From positions 1-8,902 of the forward strand of contig DATDWF010000014.1 of the NCBI GenBank assembly GCA_035289745.1: a stretch of 8,902 bases of DNA, in the 5' to 3' direction. Every line of letters starts with the position of its first letter. Position 1 is the first letter of the stretch. Under the pieces are notes generated by a model. It was given only the letters and a program-made list of their open reading frames with translations. It made no database searches and was not told where the DNA came from. Source of the stretch: JAUYQE01 sp035289745 (lineage in GTDB: Archaea; Nanobdellota; Nanobdellia; Woesearchaeales; GW2011-AR9). The translations under genes were made by a program, and so were the position numbers. Below are positions 6,229 through 8,902 of the stretch, piece after piece.

Positions 6229-6247
6229 TTTGAACCTGCGTAGGCAC
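6227..6247 (-). repeat. tRNA-Leu variable-arm/T-loop repeat (copy 2)
   Basis: These 21 bases match 6333-6353 of the tRNA-Leu gene at 20 of 21 positions. The matched segment runs from the variable arm (GTGCCTAC) through the T-stem 5' strand and the T loop TTCAAAT plus the next G. The single difference gives GCAGG rather than CCAGG. No CCTGC partner strand or acceptor 3' strand follows, so this is not a complete tRNA. Confidence 0.75.
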
Positions 6248-6252
6248 CGCGC

Positions 6253-6273
6253 ATAAGTGGCTTCGCCATTTAT
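6253..6273. repeat. Stem-loop between the tRNA and its partial copy
   Basis: On the plus strand ATAAGTGGC (6253-6261), loop TTC and GCCATTTAT (6265-6273) form a 9-bp stem with one G-U pair; on the minus strand that position is an A-C mismatch. It lies downstream of the tRNA 3' end, after a pyrimidine-rich trailer (TTTCCTTTC). Confidence 0.5.
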
Positions 6274-6310
6274 CAACCCCCAAGCGAAAGGAAATGGTGC
6301 GGACGCCAGG

Positions 6311-6333
6311 ACTTTCGAGCAAAGTTCATTTGC
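6311..6333 (-). other. 23-nt intron in the T loop of tRNA-Leu
   Basis: The T loop TTCAAAT is followed by 23 bases before the T-stem 3' strand. A one-base ambiguity (T at 6334 or 6311) allows the boundary to be 59/60 or 60/61; 59/60 is a known non-canonical archaeal intron site. The intron holds a 5-bp stem GCAAA/TTTGC. With the 59/60 choice, TTC (54-56) can pair with GAA near the intron 3' end, leaving AA|T and AG|T bulges, a relaxed bulge-helix-bulge. Confidence 0.85.
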
Positions 6334-6366
6334 ATTTGAACCTGGGTAGGCACTAAGCCAATAGAT

Positions 6367-6420
6367 GACTTACGATGAGTTTAGTCATTGCACTCACTTG
6401 AGCACTCATCACTCAAATGC
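6367..6420 (-). other. 54-nt anticodon-loop intron of tRNA-Leu (37/38)
   Basis: The intron begins after G37 (6421) and ends before A38 (6366), the canonical archaeal position. The flanking anticodon stem is perfect once it is removed. CTCA (32-35) can pair at three of four positions with TAAG near the intron 3' end, leaving AG|G and TC|A bulges, a relaxed bulge-helix-bulge. Inside, GATGAGT and ACTCATC are complementary, and ACTCAA of the exon can also pair with TTGAGT in the intron. Confidence 0.85.
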
Positions 6421-6449
6421 CTTGAGTCTATCCCGTTTGGCCACTCCGG

Positions 6450-6521
6450 CACGTCCGCGAATGAGATGAGCGGATGTTCAAAGGCGAAACCTTTGCACAC
6501 GTCCGCGAGCGGACATTCAAA
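6450..6521 (-). repeat. Duplicated tRNA 5' end/leader segment
   Basis: An 11-base block containing the tRNA 5' end occurs at 6450-6460 and again at 6498-6508. A neighbouring 15-base block (6468-6482 and 6507-6521) matches at 13 of 15 positions. The upstream copy lacks the intervening bases, so its halves form the perfect palindrome GTCCGC-GA-GCGGAC (6501-6514). Between the copies is a 6-bp hairpin CAAAGG/CCTTTG (6479-6484 with 6490-6495). Confidence 0.75.
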
Positions 6522-6533
6522 CGTAAATCATTT

Positions 6534-6542
6534 GTCTATATC
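6534..6542 (-). promoter_or_regulatory. Candidate TATA box for the tRNA-Leu transcript
   Basis: The minus strand reads GATATAGAC, centred near 6538, predicting initiation around 6513 and a leader of about 55 nt before the mature tRNA 5' end at 6458. The leader would then begin within the duplicated acceptor palindrome. A T5 run at 6556-6552 just upstream could terminate the preceding operon. Confidence 0.45.
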
Positions 6543-6580
6543 CGCATACTCAAAAAGAAATGACTTTTTTATAAACTTAC

Positions 6581-7081
6581 TCACTGTATTTTCTGCAGTT
6601 GCTTCTCAATGTCTTTCAGCTGCGATTCCAATTGCTCTAAGTCGCTCTTCGGTTTCCGTTCTACTGGCTTCTTTTCCAGCCGCTCCTCTGGCTCTTTACG
6701 AGAAGCTTCTTCCTCCATCTCTTCTTTGGGGAGGGGTGGCAATTTCATCTCTTCCTGCAGCCCGCCCACTTTCATCGGCTGCAGCTCTCCTTTGGGAAAA
6801 TAGCGGTGCAAATTTCCATCAATTAGCACGGAAAGCTCTTTGGTCGCCGCTTTCAAAGAATTAAAGATAGCAACTTTCTCCTGCTGCACCCGGATGAATT
6901 GCTCATACCCTTGCATGAAGACAATGACATCGCGCAACGTTTCTAAGATTCCCTTGCGGAGCATCTGGGGATCGGCGATTTGCACCATGTACTCGGGCGC
7001 TTTTTTCTTTTCTCTGCGCTCTGCAGCATGAACCCTGCTGCTCGTGCCCCGATGCTGCATTTTCCGATGATGCTTTGCCAT
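6581..7081 (-). CDS. Uncharacterised basic/coiled-coil protein, third gene of the operon
   Basis: A 166-aa protein without a known function that I can name. Residues 1-28 are strongly basic (RK/H-rich), suggesting nucleic-acid or surface binding. Residues about 35-97 form a helical core (DPQMLRKGILETLRDVIVFMQGYE, then QEKVAIFNSLKAATKELSVLID), which resembles a family I associate with DPANN archaea from memory only. Residues about 108-146 are an acidic/proline/lysine linker. Residues 147-166 look like a short coiled coil (DLEQLESQLKDIEKQLQKI). The ATG follows the previous gene's stop by 11 bases, with only a weak ribosome-binding sequence. Shared operon membership with two other small coiled-coil proteins suggests one complex, but this is inference. 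Confidence 0.8.
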   Translation of the reverse strand: MAKHHRKMQHRGTSSRVHAAERREKKKAPEYMVQIADPQMLRKGILETLRDVIVFMQGYEQFIRVQQEKVAIFNSLKAATKELSVLIDGNLHRYFPKGELQPMKVGGLQEEMKLPPLPKEEMEEEASRKEPEERLEKKPVERKPKSDLEQLESQLKDIEKQLQKIQ

Positions 7082-7092
7082 ATCACAACGCC

Positions 7093-7320
7093 TTAGTATT
7101 GTTCCGGCTCATTGAGCGACTGGTCGATAAAATCGACTTTCTTCTCAATCTCGACCAAAGTGTTTTCCCAGAGGTCCAGCTGGTGGTCTTCCTCATTCTT
7201 CAATTCATGCACTTTTCCTAAGGTTTCTTTCGCCTCTTCCAGCTTGCGGCGAATGGCCTTCATTAGATGCAAGACTTCTTTGTATTCTTCGACTTTGACA
7301 AACACGGGCATGCGTTCCAT
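7093..7320 (-). CDS. Small coiled-coil protein, second gene of the operon
   Basis: A 75-aa all-helical protein that begins with a short strand (PVFVKVEEY) and continues as one long amphipathic helix pair to the end (EVLHLMKAIRRKL, then LDLWENTLVEIEKKVDFIDQSL). I cannot name a function. The chosen start is ATG 7320, not the in-frame GTG at 7329. The archaeal ribosome-binding site GGTGAT (7330-7325) overlaps the upstream gene's TGA stop and sits four bases before 7320, whereas 7329 falls inside that site. Residues 6-70 align without gaps to residues 81-145 of the upstream gene's product, so the two are probably paralogous. It has no signal peptide or membrane segment. Confidence 0.8.
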   Translation of the reverse strand: MERMPVFVKVEEYKEVLHLMKAIRRKLEEAKETLGKVHELKNEEDHQLDLWENTLVEIEKKVDFIDQSLNEPEQY

Positions 7321-7325
7321 TGGTA

Positions 7326-7775
7326 TCACCTTTCTGTTTTGAAGAGCAGCCCATCCACTTCCAGGAGCCGATCATGGACTGCCCGAACCATCTTTTTGAG
7401 ATCGGAAAAACGGGATTCTTCATTCAATTCTGATTTTTCCAGGGTGTGCGAAACTTCCCGAAAGTCGTTCAGGTCTCCTTTCAGGCTATCTAGCTCGCCC
7501 AGAACACATTGATACGCATCAACTTTCAGGTACAGTGGCCCTTCCGGCAATAGTTCGGCGTGTGATGGCGGCATCGGCATCTCCTGCTCTGGTGCTTTCA
7601 CTTTCATTTGTGGTGGCGCCGCTACGGGCTTTCTCGGTATAATCCCAGCAGCTTCTTTTACTCTTTCCGGCTCGATGATGCGTTCTGGTGGCGGCGTAAC
7701 GGGAAAGCGCAGCGCCCGCTGGTCTCCCTGCGGGAAAGATGGAGCTGCCGGCCTCTTGCGAAAGAATAGTCCCAT
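7326..7775 (-). CDS. Pro-rich protein with C-terminal coiled-coil domain, first gene of the operon
   Basis: A 149-aa protein. Residues 1-80 are proline/alanine/basic low complexity (MGLFFRKRPAAPSF, then repeated PP and KP pairs), probably disordered. Residues 81-146 are a helical domain opening LYLKVDAYQCVL and ending LLEVDGLLF, the same pattern as the whole of the next gene's product. ATG 7775 is preferred over an in-frame TTG at 7793: a TATA element (CTTTTAAAC) is centred about 27 bases upstream of 7775, giving a leaderless start for the operon. The function is unknown. The arrangement (disordered tail plus shared helical module, then the module alone, then a basic helical protein) suggests heteromeric assembly. 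Confidence 0.8.
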   Translation of the reverse strand: MGLFFRKRPAAPSFPQGDQRALRFPVTPPPERIIEPERVKEAAGIIPRKPVAAPPQMKVKAPEQEMPMPPSHAELLPEGPLYLKVDAYQCVLGELDSLKGDLNDFREVSHTLEKSELNEESRFSDLKKMVRAVHDRLLEVDGLLFKTER

Positions 7776-7797
7776 AAAAGTACTTAAGTGCAAGTTC

Positions 7798-7812
7798 GTT
7801 TAAAAGCTTTGT
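7798..7812 (-). promoter_or_regulatory. Promoter of the three-gene coiled-coil operon
   Basis: The minus strand reads ACAAAG (7812-7807, BRE) then CTTTTAAAC (7806-7798, TATA), centred about 27 bases from ATG 7775. This BRE-plus-CTT arrangement matches the promoters at 55-77 and 4187-4209, without the AACCCCTC box. It lies back to back with the promoter of the gene at 7877. Confidence 0.65.
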
Positions 7813-7840
7813 TTAGTATTCTAAAATAGTAAACGCAGCG

Positions 7841-7852
7841 AAAAATATATAT
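7841..7852 (+). promoter_or_regulatory. Promoter of the lamin-tail-domain gene
   Basis: An A-run followed by ATATATAT (7845-7852) is centred about 28 bases before ATG 7877, again predicting a leaderless or near-leaderless transcript. The preceding GCGAAA is a possible BRE. The divergent promoter of the coiled-coil operon is about 40 bases to the left. Confidence 0.6.
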
Positions 7853-7876
7853 GCGCCTTATTCTCGGGGCTTGGGG

Positions 7877-8902
7877 ATGGGGGGTTTGAGGGAGTTTTTG
7901 CTATGGGTAGTTCTGTTTACCTTTTCTCTAGCTATTTTTTCTGCCGAGAGTTACGCACAAGAAGAAGCCGTAGAGATAACTATTACGGAAATTATGTATG
8001 ATCCAGTAAATAGCAGTGAGAAAGAATATGTCGAAGTCTTCACGGGGGATTACAACAATTTGAGCGGCTATCTTATCGCTGATGAAACTGCTCGCTCTGG
8101 GAAAAAAGGTAACCTTACTGAACTCCATGCTCATGCCTCCGGCTATGCACTCATTGTTGAAAACGGCTCTACCCTTACAGGTGTTCAGGCCTCCTTCTAC
8201 TCTGTTGCAAAGATTGGGAGGGGTCTTAATAATGATGATGGAGACACGGTTTTCTTGTTCTTTCCCAACGGCACTCTACTCACTGCACTAAACTATACTA
8301 ATCTCAGTACAGCGAAACAAGGAAACTCCCTCCAGCTGATCAATGGCACGTGGAAAGCTGCCCCTCCTACTCCGGGATTGCCGAACCAAGCACCAACATC
8401 TGGAGAGCCAGCGCCGCCTGAAGATGTACCGGCAGCCGAAAACATTATCCTTTCTCCCTATCTGACTAGCCCCCTTTACCTCAATGTTTCTTACGACGAC
8501 CTTTTCCGCATTGAAATCGCTCCAAAAGCCTGCAATGAAACAGATTATGTTACCATTGCTTATGCAATTCGCGAAGAGACGGGAAAGCTTCTCAAAAACG
8601 CCACTTTCACGAAAGCCATAGGCTGCAGCACTCGTTCTAATACTGGCAGCTTCATTCCACTGGCTCCCGGCAATGTTATGATATGGGGGACGATCGTGGA
8701 AAGCACCATCCAGGAAGATAATCCCACTGACAATACCATCAACTTTTCAGTTTCCATTGTCGATCCCGCAACTCTCCCCTGCGACGTGGGCTTTTCTATA
8801 ACCATGAATGAGACACTCTTCTATGCCGAAGGGGAAAAAATTTATTTCATCCCAAAGCCCACAAACACCACTTTTCCCTTCCGCATCGACTACTGGATAG
8901 AG
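7877..8902 (+). CDS. Secreted lamin-tail-domain (LTD) protein, partial at the window end
   Basis: An open frame of 342 codons with no stop before the window edge. Residues 1-27 form a signal peptide: short N-region with Arg5, hydrophobic core LLWVVLFTFSLAIF, and a likely cleavage after SYA (27/28). Residues about 33-150 match the lamin-tail fold seen in secreted and surface proteins: ITEIMYDP (36-43), EYVEVF (50-55), the LSGYLIAD turn (62-69), GYALIVENG (89-97) and the GLNNDDGDTVFLFFPNG segment (116-132). A Pro/Glu-rich linker (about 165-190) leads to beta-rich extracellular sequence. At least a dozen N-X-S/T sequons are spread along it, consistent with archaeal N-glycosylation. It is probably a cell-surface protein; the ligand and the C-terminal anchor are unknown because the gene is cut. 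Confidence 0.88.
   Translation, partial: MGGLREFLLWVVLFTFSLAIFSAESYAQEEAVEITITEIMYDPVNSSEKEYVEVFTGDYNNLSGYLIADETARSGKKGNLTELHAHASGYALIVENGSTLTGVQASFYSVAKIGRGLNNDDGDTVFLFFPNGTLLTALNYTNLSTAKQGNSLQLINGTWKAAPPTPGLPNQAPTSGEPAPPEDVPAAENIILSPYLTSPLYLNVSYDDLFRIEIAPKACNETDYVTIAYAIREETGKLLKNATFTKAIGCSTRSNTGSFIPLAPGNVMIWGTIVESTIQEDNPTDNTINFSVSIVDPATLPCDVGFSITMNETLFYAEGEKIYFIPKPTNTTFPFRIDYWIE

Larger units (their letters stand above)
6295..6458 (-). tRNA. tRNA-Leu(CAA) with two introns
   Basis: Read on the minus strand. The acceptor 5' strand GCGGACG (6458-6452) pairs perfectly with CGTCCGC (6305-6299), followed by discriminator A73 and an encoded CCA (6297-6295). The D arm is CCG/CGG with the GG pair at 6442-6441. 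The anticodon stem ATAGA (6431-6427) pairs with TCTAT (6365-6361) once the first intron is removed. The loop is CT-CAA-G, with U33 before the CAA anticodon at 6424-6422. The long variable arm (GGC/GCC) and A73 fit leucine rather than serine. The T stem CCAGG (6345-6341) and loop TTCAAAT pair with CCTGG (6310-6306) only after removing a second intron. The mature length is 87 nt with CCA, normal for type II tRNA. The precursor would be cut by the archaeal splicing endonuclease at both sites. Confidence 0.92.

Noticed and set aside
6367..6420. Box C/D guide RNA inside the anticodon intron, as in some archaeal tRNA-Trp introns
   Set aside because: A perfect C box (GTGATGA) is present, but I find no D or D' CTGA box in the intron.
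6227..6521. Short direct repeats considered as a CRISPR array
   Set aside because: Only two copies of each repeat exist, with unequal spacing, and they are explained by tRNA sequence.
6388..6864. 158-aa plus-strand frame
   Set aside because: It overlaps the tRNA-Leu gene and the antisense of the third coiled-coil gene, is Ser/Leu/Ala-rich, and lacks a promoter.
7928..8805. Several short frames opposite or within the 3' region
   Set aside because: They are shadows of the continuous LTD frame, which has a signal peptide, domain match and sequons.

Overview
The window reads as a chromosomal segment of an archaeon, probably a small-genome DPANN-type lineage such as the Woesearchaeota/Pacearchaeota; the lineage is an inference. 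Direct support: a PCNA sliding clamp, an archaeal-type RNase J, TATA/BRE promoters about 25 bases upstream of start codons (many transcripts look leaderless), archaeal GGTGAT-type Shine-Dalgarno sites inside operons, and an intron-containing tRNA gene.

Layout. Bases 91-1653 (+) encode a 520-aa protein I do not recognise, preceded by a clear promoter. It converges on a minus-strand block. That block holds, in transcription order, RNase J (5720-4377), PCNA (4161-3418) with a small overlapping ORF (3425-3138), a terminator, and an AbiE-type (type IV) toxin-antitoxin pair with the toxin gene first (2992-2357, then 2355-1771). Further right on the minus strand are a small ribbon-helix-helix protein (6136-5876), a tRNA-Leu(CAA) gene (6458-6295), and a three-gene operon of small coiled-coil proteins (7775-6581). 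Divergent from that operon, a secreted lamin-tail-domain protein starts at 7877 (+) and runs off the window end.

The most striking element is the tRNA-Leu(CAA). Its acceptor stem, D arm, anticodon stem, variable arm and T stem all close perfectly only if two introns are removed: 54 nt at the usual 37/38 site and 23 nt inside the T loop. Partial tRNA-like copies lie on both sides: the acceptor 5' strand is repeated in the leader, and a variable-arm/T-loop segment is repeated downstream.

Two unrelated genes, the 520-aa ORF and PCNA, share an extended promoter: a GCAAA-type BRE, a CTTATA-type TATA box, and an identical AACCCCTC box directly after it. PCNA and RNase J are housekeeping information-processing genes. 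AbiE and the RHH protein look like accessory regulatory or TA functions set among them. The coiled-coil operon and the 520-aa protein are uncharacterised.
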